This document shows, one piece after another, positions 24,630 to 32,788 of a stretch of 36,001 nucleotides of DNA. The first letter of the stretch is position 1; each line of letters opens with the position of its first letter. The DNA is taken from NCBI GenBank assembly GCA_041670885.1, contig JBAXYJ010000005.1, forward strand, positions 1 through 36,001, given 5' to 3'. The notes beneath the pieces were generated by a model. That model made no database searches. It saw only the letters and a program-made list of their open reading frames with translations, and was not told the DNA's origin. This stretch comes from JAJBWD01 sp041670885. GTDB taxonomy: Bacteria; Bacillota; Clostridia; Clostridiales; Clostridiaceae. A program made the position numbers and the translations under genes.

Positions 24630-26012
24630 TTATTTTGAAAGATACTCATCTATTGCCTTTGCAGCTTTTTTACCAGCACCCATAGCTAGTATTACTGTGG
24701 CAGATCCGGTTACAGCATCTCCTCCGGCATATACTCCTTCTCTGGTAGTAAGTCCTGTCTCCTCTTCTGCTATAAGACATTTTCTCTTATTTATCTCTAA
24801 TCCCTTTGTTGTTCTTGAAATTAATGGGTTAGGACTTGTTCCCAGGGACATAATTACAGTGTCTACATCAATTACAAACTCTGAGTCTGGTATAACTTCA
24901 GGTTTTCTTCTTCCTGATTCATCAGGTTCTCCAAGTTCCATCTTTACGCACTTTATACCCTTAACCCATCCTTTTTCATCTTCTAATATTTCAATAGGAT
25001 TTGTTAAAAGATTAAATTTAATTCCTTCCTCTTTTGCATGGTGAACTTCCTCACGTCTTGCAGGAAGTTCATCAAATGATCTTCTGTATATAATATGAAC
25101 TTCAGCTCCTAATCTAAGCGCAGTTCTTGCAGCATCCATTGCTACATTTCCTCCGCCTACTACAGCAACAATTTTGCCTTCCCTGATTGGCGTATCATAA
25201 TCACTTCTAAATGCTTTCATTAAATTATTTCTTGTTAAAAATTCATTGGCAGAAAATACTCCATTAGCATTTTCCCCCGGTATTCCCATAAACTTTGGAA
25301 GTCCGGCACCTGATCCTATAAATACAGCCTGAAAACCTTCTTCTTCTACTAATTCATCTATGGTAACAGTTTTACCAATTATTACATTTGTCTCTATTTT
25401 AACGCCCAGCTTCTTAACATTTTCTATTTCATGAGCTACAACTGTATCCTTTGGAAGTCTGAATTCAGGAATTCCATATACCAAAACTCCTCCTGGCTGA
25501 TGAAGTGCTTCAAATATTGTGACATCATAACCAAGTTTTGCTAAATCTCCGGCACAGGTAAGTCCTGCAGGACCGCTTCCTATAACTGCCACCTTTTTAT
25601 TTTTCTTAGGTTCAGTTTGAGATAAATCTATGTTATTTTCTCTTGACCAGTCAGCTACAAATCTTTCCAGCTTTCCAATAGAAACAGCCTCTCCCTTTAT
25701 GCCTAAAACACATTTTCCTTCGCATTGTGTTTCCTGAGGGCAGACTCTTCCGCAAACTGCAGGAAGTGCACTGTATTTAGCAATTGTTTTTGCAGCTTCT
25801 TCAAACTCTCTGTTTTTAACATGACCTATAAATTCCGGGATCATAATTGAAACAGGGCACTGTGTTACACACATGGGCTTTTTGCAGTTTAAACATCTGC
25901 CGGCCTCAGCTACTGCTTCTTCTTCATTATATCCAAGACAAACTTCTTCAAAATTTTTAGCTCTAACTTTTGGTTTCTGTTCTCTGACAGGTATTTTTTT
26001 CATCCTATCCAT
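24630..26012 (-). CDS. nfnB: NfnB, large subunit of electron-bifurcating ferredoxin:NADP+ oxidoreductase
   Basis: 460 residues from ATG 26012 (MDRMKKIPV), preceded by GGGGGAG; an upstream in-frame ATG at 26042 is less likely because it lies inside nfnA without a better site. Eight N-terminal cysteines (40, 43, 48, 52, 87, 91, 97, 101) serve two [4Fe-4S] clusters. A first dinucleotide motif IGSGPAGL (~144) binds FAD and a second, VVGGGNVAMDAAR, binds NADP(H). The fold is that of the glutamate synthase small subunit, and automatic annotation often calls it gltA/gltD. Adjacency to an NfnA-type subunit, with TAATG overlap, makes NfnAB the better call. The complex couples NADH and reduced ferredoxin to NADPH formation (known from C. 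kluyveri and Thermotoga). No glutamate synthase large subunit is present. Confidence 0.92.
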   Translation of the reverse strand: MDRMKKIPVREQKPKVRAKNFEEVCLGYNEEEAVAEAGRCLNCKKPMCVTQCPVSIMIPEFIGHVKNREFEEAAKTIAKYSALPAVCGRVCPQETQCEGKCVLGIKGEAVSIGKLERFVADWSRENNIDLSQTEPKKNKKVAVIGSGPAGLTCAGDLAKLGYDVTIFEALHQPGGVLVYGIPEFRLPKDTVVAHEIENVKKLGVKIETNVIIGKTVTIDELVEEEGFQAVFIGSGAGLPKFMGIPGENANGVFSANEFLTRNNLMKAFRSDYDTPIREGKIVAVVGGGNVAMDAARTALRLGAEVHIIYRRSFDELPARREEVHHAKEEGIKFNLLTNPIEILEDEKGWVKGIKCVKMELGEPDESGRRKPEVIPDSEFVIDVDTVIMSLGTSPNPLISRTTKGLEINKRKCLIAEEETGLTTREGVYAGGDAVTGSATVILAMGAGKKAAKAIDEYLSK

Positions 26013-26899
26013 TATGCATTCTCCCCCGCTCCAATATGGCATACGTGCCCTTCTTTTTCTTCTTCCTGCTTATGAAGCATTTTACCTTCTTCAGTTTTAT
26101 ATATGGTTTGTCTTCTCATAGCTTCAGCAAAATCTACTAAATGTCCATCAAACTCAGGTCCATCAACGCATGCAAATTTAGTTTCAGATCCTATAGTTAC
26201 TCTGCAGGCTCCACACATTCCAGTTCCATCTACCATAAGTGTGTTTAAGCTGACTATAGTCGGGATATTGTATTCTTTAGTTAATTTAGCTACAAACTTC
26301 ATCATTATCATAGGTCCGATTGCAATTACTCGGTCATATTTAATTCCACCGTCTATTAATTCTTTTAATTGATTTGTAACTAGTCCTTTATATCCATAGG
26401 AACCATCATCTGTACATGGATAGATATGAGCTCCTAATTTTTTCATTTCTTCTTCTAAAAGGATAAATTCTTTATTTCTTCCGCCGATAATAACGTCCGG
26501 GAATACACCTCTTTCACATAACCATTTAACTTGAGGATATACTGGTGCAGAACCTACACCACCGGCAACGAATATTAATTTCATCTTTTTCAGGTCTTCT
26601 ATATTTTCCTGAACTAATTCTGAAGGAGTACCTAAAGGACCTGCAAAATCAAGCAGATAATCCCCTTCATTAAGTTTTACCATTCTATTTGTAGACGAGC
26701 CAACAGCTTGAACTACAATAGTTATAGCACCCTTATTTTCATCATAGTCTGCTACAGTTAAAGGTATTCTTTCTCCCTTTTCATCAATTCTTATAATAAC
26801 AAATTGTCCGGGTAATGCTGCTTTAGCGACTCTTTTAGCTTCAATTTCCAAAGAATATATCTTTGGTGCTAATTCCTTTTTGGTAAGTATTTTATACAA
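26012..26899 (-). CDS. nfnA: NfnA, small subunit of electron-bifurcating ferredoxin:NADP+ oxidoreductase
   Basis: 295 residues. An FAD-binding barrel (~1-100), an NAD-binding domain (VAGGVGSAPVYPQ, ~111) and a C-terminal [2Fe-2S] site with Asp224, Cys229, Cys232 and Cys244. That Asp-plus-three-Cys spacing fits what I recall of Thermotoga NfnA and differs from the four-Cys site of PyrK. The N-terminal half resembles dihydroorotate dehydrogenase electron-transfer subunits, the usual alternative name. The start is TTG at 26899, with GGAGG 8 bases upstream; the ATG within that spacing is out of frame and stops at once. It is first in the nfnAB operon, 70 bases after the alcohol dehydrogenase gene, with a hairpin between them. 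Confidence 0.92.
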   Translation of the reverse strand: MYKILTKKELAPKIYSLEIEAKRVAKAALPGQFVIIRIDEKGERIPLTVADYDENKGAITIVVQAVGSSTNRMVKLNEGDYLLDFAGPLGTPSELVQENIEDLKKMKLIFVAGGVGSAPVYPQVKWLCERGVFPDVIIGGRNKEFILLEEEMKKLGAHIYPCTDDGSYGYKGLVTNQLKELIDGGIKYDRVIAIGPMIMMKFVAKLTKEYNIPTIVSLNTLMVDGTGMCGACRVTIGSETKFACVDGPEFDGHLVDFAEAMRRQTIYKTEEGKMLHKQEEEKEGHVCHIGAGENA

Positions 26900-26907
26900 T
26901 TTTCATT

Positions 26908-26912
26908 CCTCC
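26908..26912 (-). promoter_or_regulatory. Ribosome site that selects a TTG start for nfnA
   Basis: Minus strand GGAGG, 8 bases before TTG at 26899. The intervening ATG leads to a stop after three codons in another frame. Confidence 0.75.
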
Positions 26913-26925
26913 AATGTACACAACA

Positions 26926-26952
26926 AACTATCAGGATATAATCCTGATAGTT
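26926..26952 (-). terminator. Hairpin between alcohol dehydrogenase and nfnA
   Basis: AACTATCAGGAT and ATCCTGATAGTT form a perfect 12-bp stem around a 3-base loop. The minus strand continues TTGTTGTG, a poor T-run, so termination may be partial and nfnAB could receive read-through from the sigma-54 promoter. Confidence 0.65.
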
Positions 26953-26969
26953 CAAATTAATAGTTTAAA

Positions 26970-28136
26970 TTAAAATAATACATCATTTCCGTAGAATATA
27001 CAAGTTAATAATTTCTCCATTGTCTTATCATCTATAGGTCTTGGATTTGCTCCTGTGCAGGCATCAAGTACAGCATTATGTGCAATATACTCTACATTTG
27101 CGTTGAAATCTTCTTCTGTTATTCCATAGTCTTTCATTGTAGATGGGATACTTAATTTTTTATTTAATCCTCTTACAAAATTAATAAGAGCATCTACAAG
27201 TTCCTCTTCCGTTTCTCCAGTCAAACCTAATCTCTTAGAAATTGCAGCATATCTGTCTCCGCAGCTCTTTGAATTATACTGAATTACATATGGCAGGAAT
27301 ATAGCATTTGCACATCCATGAGGAATATGGAATACTGCTCCTGTCTTATGTGCCATTGAGTGAGTTATTCCAAGTAAAGCATTTGAGAATGCCATTCCGG
27401 CTAAGCACTGAGCGTAATGCATCTGACTTCTTGCTTCTTTATCTCCATTATATGATTTTAAAAGGTATTGCTTAACCATAACGATTGCTTCCATAGCGAG
27501 AGGATCTGAAAATGCTGATCTTAGTCCTGCTACATATGCTTCAATAGCATGTGTTAATGCATCCATTCCTGTATGAGCTGTTAACTTAGGAGGCATTGTC
27601 TGAGCAAGTTCCGGGTCAACAATTGCAATGTCCGGTGTTATATTGAAATCTGCTATTGGATATTTTATCTTCTTTTTATAGTCAGTTATTACTGAGAATG
27701 AAGTAACTTCCGTAGCTGTACCACTGGTTGATGGAATAGCTGCGAATTTTGCTTTTTGTCTTAGTTCCGGAAGCCCAAATGGAACAACTGCCTGCTGGAA
27801 GGTGAAATCCGGATATTCATAGAAAATCCACATAGCCTTTGCAGCATCTATTGGTGATCCTCCACCAATAGACACTATCCAGTCCGGCTGGAATTCTCTC
27901 ATAACAGCAGCTCCGTTCATAACTGTTTCAACTGATGGGTCCGGCTCTACTCCTTCAATTAGTTTAACTTCAAGTCCTGCTTCTTTTAAGTAACCGCATG
28001 CCTTATCTAAAAATCCAAATCTTTTCATGGATCCGCCGCCAACAACAACTATGGCCTTTTTCCCTTTTAATGTTTTTAGTGTTTCTAATGATCCGTCTCC
28101 AAAATAAATGTCTCTTGGTAATGTAAATCTTGACAT
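26970..28136 (-). CDS. Iron-containing alcohol dehydrogenase
   Basis: 388 residues, full length for the group III (iron) alcohol dehydrogenases. Nucleotide-binding motif GGGSPID (91-97); likely iron ligands Asp192, His196, His259 and His273 by comparison with FucO (GMDALTHAIEA, GITHSMAHKTGAVFHIPHG). It interconverts an aldehyde and an alcohol with NAD(P)H in the cytoplasm. The exact substrate is not evident; it resembles stand-alone clostridial dehydrogenases for ethanol, butanol or diols. It has a sigma-54 promoter (28185-28200) and three upstream dyads, and a sigma-54 activator gene lies immediately upstream. nfnAB follows, which fits a redox-balancing role. Confidence 0.93.
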   Translation of the reverse strand: MSRFTLPRDIYFGDGSLETLKTLKGKKAIVVVGGGSMKRFGFLDKACGYLKEAGLEVKLIEGVEPDPSVETVMNGAAVMREFQPDWIVSIGGGSPIDAAKAMWIFYEYPDFTFQQAVVPFGLPELRQKAKFAAIPSTSGTATEVTSFSVITDYKKKIKYPIADFNITPDIAIVDPELAQTMPPKLTAHTGMDALTHAIEAYVAGLRSAFSDPLAMEAIVMVKQYLLKSYNGDKEARSQMHYAQCLAGMAFSNALLGITHSMAHKTGAVFHIPHGCANAIFLPYVIQYNSKSCGDRYAAISKRLGLTGETEEELVDALINFVRGLNKKLSIPSTMKDYGITEEDFNANVEYIAHNAVLDACTGANPRPIDDKTMEKLLTCIFYGNDVLF

Positions 28137-28184
28137 AGTAATATCTCCTCCAAAATGTTATTAATTGATTACACAATAATACGT

Positions 28185-28200
28185 AGCAATAACTATGCCA
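28185..28200 (-). promoter_or_regulatory. Sigma-54 (-24/-12) promoter of the alcohol dehydrogenase
   Basis: Minus strand TGGCATAGTTATTGCT matches the TGGCAC-N5-TTGCW consensus at every key position, with GG and GC at the correct 10-base separation. Transcription should start near 28175, leaving a leader of about 40 bases. Confidence 0.88.
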
Positions 28201-28258
28201 AAAAATTAACAATGTAAAACAGTGGTTTTAGGCCTTTATTTATTATATTCAAAGAGAT

Positions 28259-28277
28259 TTGTTTAATATTTAAACAA
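28259..28277. promoter_or_regulatory. Candidate activator site 1 (perfect dyad)
   Basis: TTGTTTAA-3 bases-TTAAACAA, a perfect 19-bp dyad centred about 93 bases upstream of the sigma-54 start point. It fits the shared pattern TGTnTA-N5-TAnACA. Confidence 0.65.
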
Positions 28278-28293
28278 TAAGCAACTTTTTCTC

Positions 28294-28310
28294 TGTATAG
28301 TTTTTAAACA
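28294..28310. promoter_or_regulatory. Candidate activator site 2
   Basis: TGTATAGTTTTTAAACA keeps the TGTnTA-N5-TAnACA frame of site 1, centred about 127 bases upstream of the start point. Confidence 0.55.
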
Positions 28311-28329
28311 TTGTATATTTATTACACAA
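28311..28329. promoter_or_regulatory. Candidate activator site 3
   Basis: TTGTATATTTATTACACAA keeps the same frame with one mismatch between the arms, centred about 145 bases upstream of the start point and directly next to site 2. Confidence 0.55.
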
Positions 28330-28345
28330 CTTATTTATTTGTTTG

Positions 28346-30247
28346 TTAATTAATGTTGTATCTTTTAATTTTAGAATACAAGGTTGCTCTTGTTATACCT
28401 AAAGCTTTTGCTATTTTAGTCATATTATGATCATTTTTTTCTAAAGCTTTTATTATGGCCCACTTTTCCATTTCTTCTAAAGTGAGAGTTTTCTCTTCTT
28501 CTTTTTTGTTTTCCACTTTACTATTTACTAAAAACTTTTTTTCTGATTCTTTAAAAAATACCGTACTTTCTCCATTTAAATTAACAACATTTTCAACACA
28601 GTTCTCCAGCTCTCTGATATTGCCGGGCCATTTATAATTCAACATATTTGTATAAATATCTGCTCTCATGCTTATAAGTTTCTTATTAAGTTTTCTCACT
28701 TTCATTCTGAAAAAATATTTTATAAGCAGAGGCAAATCCCCTTCTCTTTCCCTAAGGGGCGGAATTTTTATAGGAATTACACTTAATCTATAGTATAAAT
28801 CCTCTCTGAATCTGCCTTTTTCAACCTCTTCTAAAAGTTTTTTATTAGTAGCTGCTATTATTCTTACGTTAACAGGTATAATCTTATCTCCTCCCACTCT
28901 TGTTATATATCCTTCCTGAAGAACTCTTAAAAGATCAACCTGCATATCAAGAGGCATCTCGCCTATCTCATCTAAAAACAAAGTACCTTCATTAGCCAGC
29001 TCAAACTTTCCTGCACAGCCTCCTCTTTTAGCTCCGGTAAAAGCACCTTCCTCATAACCAAAAAGTTCACTTTCTATTAAGCTTTTAGGTATAGCTCCGC
29101 AATTTACTGCTATAAAACTATTATTTCTTCTATCTCCATAATTATGTATAGATTGTGCTAAAAGCTCTTTTCCGGTTCCACTTTCTCCTTCAATTAATAC
29201 TGTAGATGGGGATGAGCTTATTGTTTTTGCATATCTTATAACGTTTTTTATTTCCCTGCTCTCCCCTATTATATCCTTAAAATTATATATGGCTCTTCTG
29301 CCGCTATATTTATTTACCAGATTAAATACCTTTTGAATTTCTTTAAATATTATTACCATACCAATAATATCACCTTCAATCTCTATGGAAGTTGCGGTAA
29401 TATTATATCTTCCTTTAATAAATTCATTATTTAAAAAAACCTCTCTGTTGTCAAAAGTTCCTCCTACCTTCAGCCTTTCATATACATTAGCCCAGTCAGG
29501 CAATATAATTTCTGATGAACTTTCTAAAACATCTTTTTCATCAATACCCAATATTTCGCATGCCGATTTGTTTATAGTTTTTACTATCCCCTGATTATCT
29601 ATCACATATATTCCCGAGGATATAGAATCAATTATAGTACTCATGTACTGATAGCTTTCTAATAATTTTATATTTGTATTTTTAACTATTATTTGGTTTT
29701 CAATTGATTTAACAGCAGCTACTACCAAGCCTAAAGTATGAGGATGAACCTTGTCTCTGTTGCCTGTTAAATTTAGTATTCCAATAATATCTCCATTAAT
29801 ATCATGAATAGGAGCAGCAGAACAAGTCCATCTATGATATGCAGTAATAAAATGTTCCTTTGCTGATATCTGAATTGGCATATCCTCTTTTATGGCAATT
29901 CCCATGGCATTTGTCCCTATGCTGCTTTCGGACATATAAACTCCCACTGCCATATTCATTTTATATGCAGTATCCAGAACTTCTTCATCTCCCATAATTT
30001 GAAGAATACATCCTTCACTATCTGTCAATATTATAAAAAATCCTGAACCCTTTAAAAAATCATATAATATATTTATAAACTGAAAAGCTGAATTCAAGAG
30101 ATTCTTGTTTTTTTCTATATTATCAGCCATCTCACCCTGCTTTAAAATTTTTTTAGGGAATATTCTATTTTTTTCTATGCCATAACTTTTAGATCTTTCA
30201 TGGGATTTCTTTATTATATCATTTTGATTGTCCTTATTATAATCCAT
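28346..30247 (-). CDS. Sigma-54-dependent activator, AcoR-like (GAF-PAS-AAA+-Fis)
   Basis: 633 residues from the ATG at 30247; GGAGGG lies just before it, so the upstream in-frame TTG at 30259 is not the start. Order: N-terminal GAF-like sensor (~60-195), PAS domain (~205-310, IYVIDNQGIVKTINKSACEILG), AAA+ motor (~325-560) with Walker A GESGTGKEL and the sigma-54 contact loop GAFTGA (~402), and a C-terminal Fis-type helix-turn-helix (HNMTKIAKALGITRATLYSKI). There is no receiver domain, so it senses a small molecule directly rather than a kinase signal. The only sigma-54 promoter I see nearby is that of the next gene, the alcohol dehydrogenase, which makes that its obvious target. I recall related regulators (AdhR) controlling alcohol dehydrogenases in solventogenic Clostridium. 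Confidence 0.92.
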   Translation of the reverse strand: MDYNKDNQNDIIKKSHERSKSYGIEKNRIFPKKILKQGEMADNIEKNKNLLNSAFQFINILYDFLKGSGFFIILTDSEGCILQIMGDEEVLDTAYKMNMAVGVYMSESSIGTNAMGIAIKEDMPIQISAKEHFITAYHRWTCSAAPIHDINGDIIGILNLTGNRDKVHPHTLGLVVAAVKSIENQIIVKNTNIKLLESYQYMSTIIDSISSGIYVIDNQGIVKTINKSACEILGIDEKDVLESSSEIILPDWANVYERLKVGGTFDNREVFLNNEFIKGRYNITATSIEIEGDIIGMVIIFKEIQKVFNLVNKYSGRRAIYNFKDIIGESREIKNVIRYAKTISSSPSTVLIEGESGTGKELLAQSIHNYGDRRNNSFIAVNCGAIPKSLIESELFGYEEGAFTGAKRGGCAGKFELANEGTLFLDEIGEMPLDMQVDLLRVLQEGYITRVGGDKIIPVNVRIIAATNKKLLEEVEKGRFREDLYYRLSVIPIKIPPLREREGDLPLLIKYFFRMKVRKLNKKLISMRADIYTNMLNYKWPGNIRELENCVENVVNLNGESTVFFKESEKKFLVNSKVENKKEEEKTLTLEEMEKWAIIKALEKNDHNMTKIAKALGITRATLYSKIKRYNIN

Positions 30248-30277
30248 TAATCCCTCCAAAAATATATATTTGTTAAA

Positions 30278-30283
30278 ATTATA
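30278..30283 (-). promoter_or_regulatory. Possible -10 box of the activator gene
   Basis: Minus strand TATAAT (in TATGATATAATTTT) about 30 bases before the start codon. The sequence 17 bases farther up (TTTCTC) is a poor -35 box. Confidence 0.35.
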
Positions 30284-30398
30284 TCATAAAAAAGCTGATT
30301 GAGAAAATTACATTTTTATGAAATTTATATTTTAGTTAAAAAATTTGTAATTTGTTAAAAGTAATTATGAAGATTATCTCATTTACCTGCTATAATTA

Positions 30399-30427
30399 TT
30401 GATAGCATCTTCCATTGATGTTATACT
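30399..30427 (+). promoter_or_regulatory. Sigma-A-type promoter of the ArsB/NhaD-type transporter gene
   Basis: TTGATA (30399-30404), 17-base spacer, TATACT (30422-30427), 35 bases before the start codon. Confidence 0.7.
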
Positions 30428-30462
30428 ATAAAAGTTACTATTAATTATTATTCAGGTGTTAT

Positions 30463-31557
30463 ATGATTTCAGCAATTTACAATAGATTGAAAAAAGAAAC
30501 AGTATTTTCTGTTACAATAATATTAGCAGTATTTACGTCAATTGCTTTCAGGACTGATTTAAAAGCTATAGATATGAAGGTAGTAGCCTCTCTCTTTCTC
30601 TTAATGCTGATAAGCCTGGCCTTTGAGAAATATCAGCTGCTTAATTATATTTCTACAACAATTCTTAGTAAAGTCACCAGTCAGCGTAATATCGGAATTT
30701 TACTGATATTTGTAACTGCTGTTTTAGGATCATTTATTACAAATGATGTAGCTTTAATTACTATAGTTCCAATAACGATAAGTATTGGGAAAAAAGCCGG
30801 ATTTGATCCACTTAAGATAATTGTTTTTGAGACTATAGCGGCAAATATTGGAAGCAGTCTTACACCATTTGGAAATCCTCAAAACCTTTACCTATATTCC
30901 AGATATAGAATTAGTTTATCTTCATTTTATGCTGCCATAGGTCCAGTTGCAGCTTTGGGTATGTTTATTTTATTTATTTTAAGTTTATCGTTAAATAATA
31001 AATCTATTAATATAAATGTACAGATTATAAAAACCAGCAGCAATAAAAAAGTATTTATGTATATCATACTGTTCATTCTTACTCTGCTTTCAATTTTAAG
31101 AATACTGGATTATCGAATAATAACAATATTTGTTTTTATAAATGTTTTAATTTTTGACAGAGATCTTTTTAAATCAGTTGATTATTATCTGCTGGGAACT
31201 TTTATAGGATTCTTTATTTTTGTGGATCATTTAAATCAAATGATTTTTATAAAATTCATTGCAGAAAAATTTTTAGGATCCCCTAAACAGGTTTTTTTAA
31301 TAAGTACTGCTCTTTCTCAAGTTATCAGTAATGTTCCAACTGCCATATTGATGAGTACTTTTACAAAAATTCCGGATATGATTTTATTAGGTGTAACTGT
31401 TGGAGGCTTAGGAACGCTTATTGCATCCTTAGCAAATTTAATATCCTATAAATTTTATATTAAAGAATATGAAGGAAGAAATTATTTGAAATTCTTTTAC
31501 AAAATTAATATAATTATTTTAATTATTTTAATTATTTTTGTAATTTTGAAGAATTAA
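30463..31557 (+). CDS. ArsB/NhaD/SLC13-type ion transporter
   Basis: 364 residues and about ten hydrophobic segments. The two half-repeats each show the re-entrant signature of the ion transporter superfamily: SFITNDVALITIVPITI in the first and SNVPTAILMSTF in the second, plus NIGSSLTPFGNPQNLYLYS after the first. Family members carry anions such as arsenite, dicarboxylates or sulfate, or exchange Na+ for H+. The N-terminal helices are fewer than in ArsB (about 430 residues), so this is a compact member. The substrate cannot be inferred; no arsenic genes are near. AGGTG precedes the ATG at 30463. A DEAD-box-type helicase gene follows after 65 bases on the same strand, with no clear terminator between. 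Confidence 0.82.
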   Translation: MISAIYNRLKKETVFSVTIILAVFTSIAFRTDLKAIDMKVVASLFLLMLISLAFEKYQLLNYISTTILSKVTSQRNIGILLIFVTAVLGSFITNDVALITIVPITISIGKKAGFDPLKIIVFETIAANIGSSLTPFGNPQNLYLYSRYRISLSSFYAAIGPVAALGMFILFILSLSLNNKSININVQIIKTSSNKKVFMYIILFILTLLSILRILDYRIITIFVFINVLIFDRDLFKSVDYYLLGTFIGFFIFVDHLNQMIFIKFIAEKFLGSPKQVFLISTALSQVISNVPTAILMSTFTKIPDMILLGVTVGGLGTLIASLANLISYKFYIKEYEGRNYLKFFYKINIIILIILIIFVILKN

Positions 31558-31622
31558 GTATATTACTTTAAATATACAGGGAAAATAAATTAAAGCAAAT
31601 TTTATTTATACAAGGAGAAAAT

Positions 31623-32774
31623 ATGGATTTATCATTTCAAGATTTAGGATTAAATGAAAATTTAATAAAGGGATTAGCCAAAGAGGAAATATCTGTACCT
31701 ACAGATATTCAGGCTAAAGTTATCCCTCCGCTGCTGGAAAGAAAAGATGTAATAGGCCAGTCAGAAACAGGCAGCGGGAAAACTTTAGCTTATCTTCTTC
31801 CAATATTTCAAAATATAAAATGGGACAAAAGAGAGATGCAGGCTATCATTTTAGCCCCCACACATGAATTAGTTATGCAGATAGACAGAGAAATAAAACT
31901 ATTAGCAGAAAATTCAAATGTTCCGGTAACTTCTATTTCTATAATCGGCAATGTTAATATAAAAAGGCAGATAGAAAAGCTAAGGGATAAGCCTCAAATT
32001 ATAGTAGGTTCTGCAGGAAGAATTATGGAACTTATTAAACTTAAAAAGATAAATGCTCAAACTGTAAAAACAATTGTAATAGATGAGGGAGATAAGCTGC
32101 TGGACATAAACAATATAAATCAAGTAAAAGATGTAATAAAAACCACAATGAAGGATAGACAATTAATGATTTTCTCTGCAACTATCAGGGAAGAAACTAT
32201 AAATATAGCAAAGAATTTAATGAAACTTCCTGAAATTATTAAGATTGATGAAATGAGTCCGGTAAACCCAAATATTCTTCATTATTATATAACTTGCGAC
32301 CAAAGAGATAAAATACTTATTTTAAGAAAATTAATAGCAGCATTAAACCCACTGAGAGCTATTGTTTTTATAAATAAAGCTGATGAAATAGAAATAACTG
32401 TATCAAAGCTAAAGTTTCACAAGTTGAATGCTTATGGAATATACGGAAATGCTCCAAAGGAAGAGCGAAAAAAAGCTATGGAGGATTTCAGAAACGGAAA
32501 ACTTCAGATTTTAGTAGCCTCAGATTTAGCAGCCCGGGGCTTAGATATAAAAGATGTAACCCACATATTCAATCTTGACTTTCCTGAGGATTCCAAAGAA
32601 TATCTGCATAGAGCAGGCAGAACAGGAAGATCCGGTGAAAATGGAATAGCTATAACATTAGTTACAGAATACGAAATTCCTATTATCAGAAGATACGAAA
32701 AAGCATTTAATATTAAAATAGAAGAGAAATACTTATATAAAGGAAAACTTTTAAGTAGGAAAAGGCCGCTCTAA
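31623..32774 (+). CDS. DEAD-box-type RNA helicase with DEGD in motif II
   Basis: 383 residues, only the two RecA-like lobes with no C-terminal extension. Q-motif region PTDIQAKVIP, motif I SETGSGKT (47-54), motif Ia APTHEL in place of PTREL, motif Ib VGSAGR in place of TPGR, motif II IDEGDKLL (DEGD at 154-157 in place of DEAD), motif III SAT (185-187), motif V ASDLAARGLDI and motif VI HRAGRTGRSG. The catalytic Asp-Glu pair is kept, so ATPase activity is expected. Such small helicases in Firmicutes help ribosome assembly or RNA decay, often in the cold (family knowledge). AAGGAG precedes the ATG. The stop codon lies in the shared terminator hairpin with the convergent deaminase gene. Confidence 0.9.
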   Translation: MDLSFQDLGLNENLIKGLAKEEISVPTDIQAKVIPPLLERKDVIGQSETGSGKTLAYLLPIFQNIKWDKREMQAIILAPTHELVMQIDREIKLLAENSNVPVTSISIIGNVNIKRQIEKLRDKPQIIVGSAGRIMELIKLKKINAQTVKTIVIDEGDKLLDINNINQVKDVIKTTMKDRQLMIFSATIREETINIAKNLMKLPEIIKIDEMSPVNPNILHYYITCDQRDKILILRKLIAALNPLRAIVFINKADEIEITVSKLKFHKLNAYGIYGNAPKEERKKAMEDFRNGKLQILVASDLAARGLDIKDVTHIFNLDFPEDSKEYLHRAGRTGRSGENGIAITLVTEYEIPIIRRYEKAFNIKIEEKYLYKGKLLSRKRPL

Positions 32775-32788
32775 TGAGCAGCCTTTTT
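32760..32788. terminator. Shared bidirectional terminator containing both stop codons
   Basis: AAAAGGC and GCTC pair with GAGC and GCCTTTT around a TAAT loop. The single C-A mismatch of the plus strand is a U-G wobble on the minus strand. Both stop codons of the convergent genes (TAA 32772-32774 plus, TAG 32771-32773 minus) are in the loop or at its edge, and T-runs flank the stem on both strands. Confidence 0.9.

Noticed and set aside
24630..26012. Glutamate synthase small subunit
   Set aside because: The fold matches, but there is no large subunit and the partner gene codes for an NfnA-type flavoprotein with an Asp-Cys3 cluster site, so NfnB is the better call.
28215..28230. TAAAAC-AGTG-GTTTTA palindrome between activator and alcohol dehydrogenase
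   Set aside because: It does not follow the TGTnTA-N5-TAnACA pattern of the other three sites, and its stem is too weak for a convincing terminator.
31558..31577. GTATATT/AATATAC hairpin between transporter and helicase genes
   Set aside because: The stem is only AT-rich apart from one end pair and has no T-run, so a terminator call is not supported.
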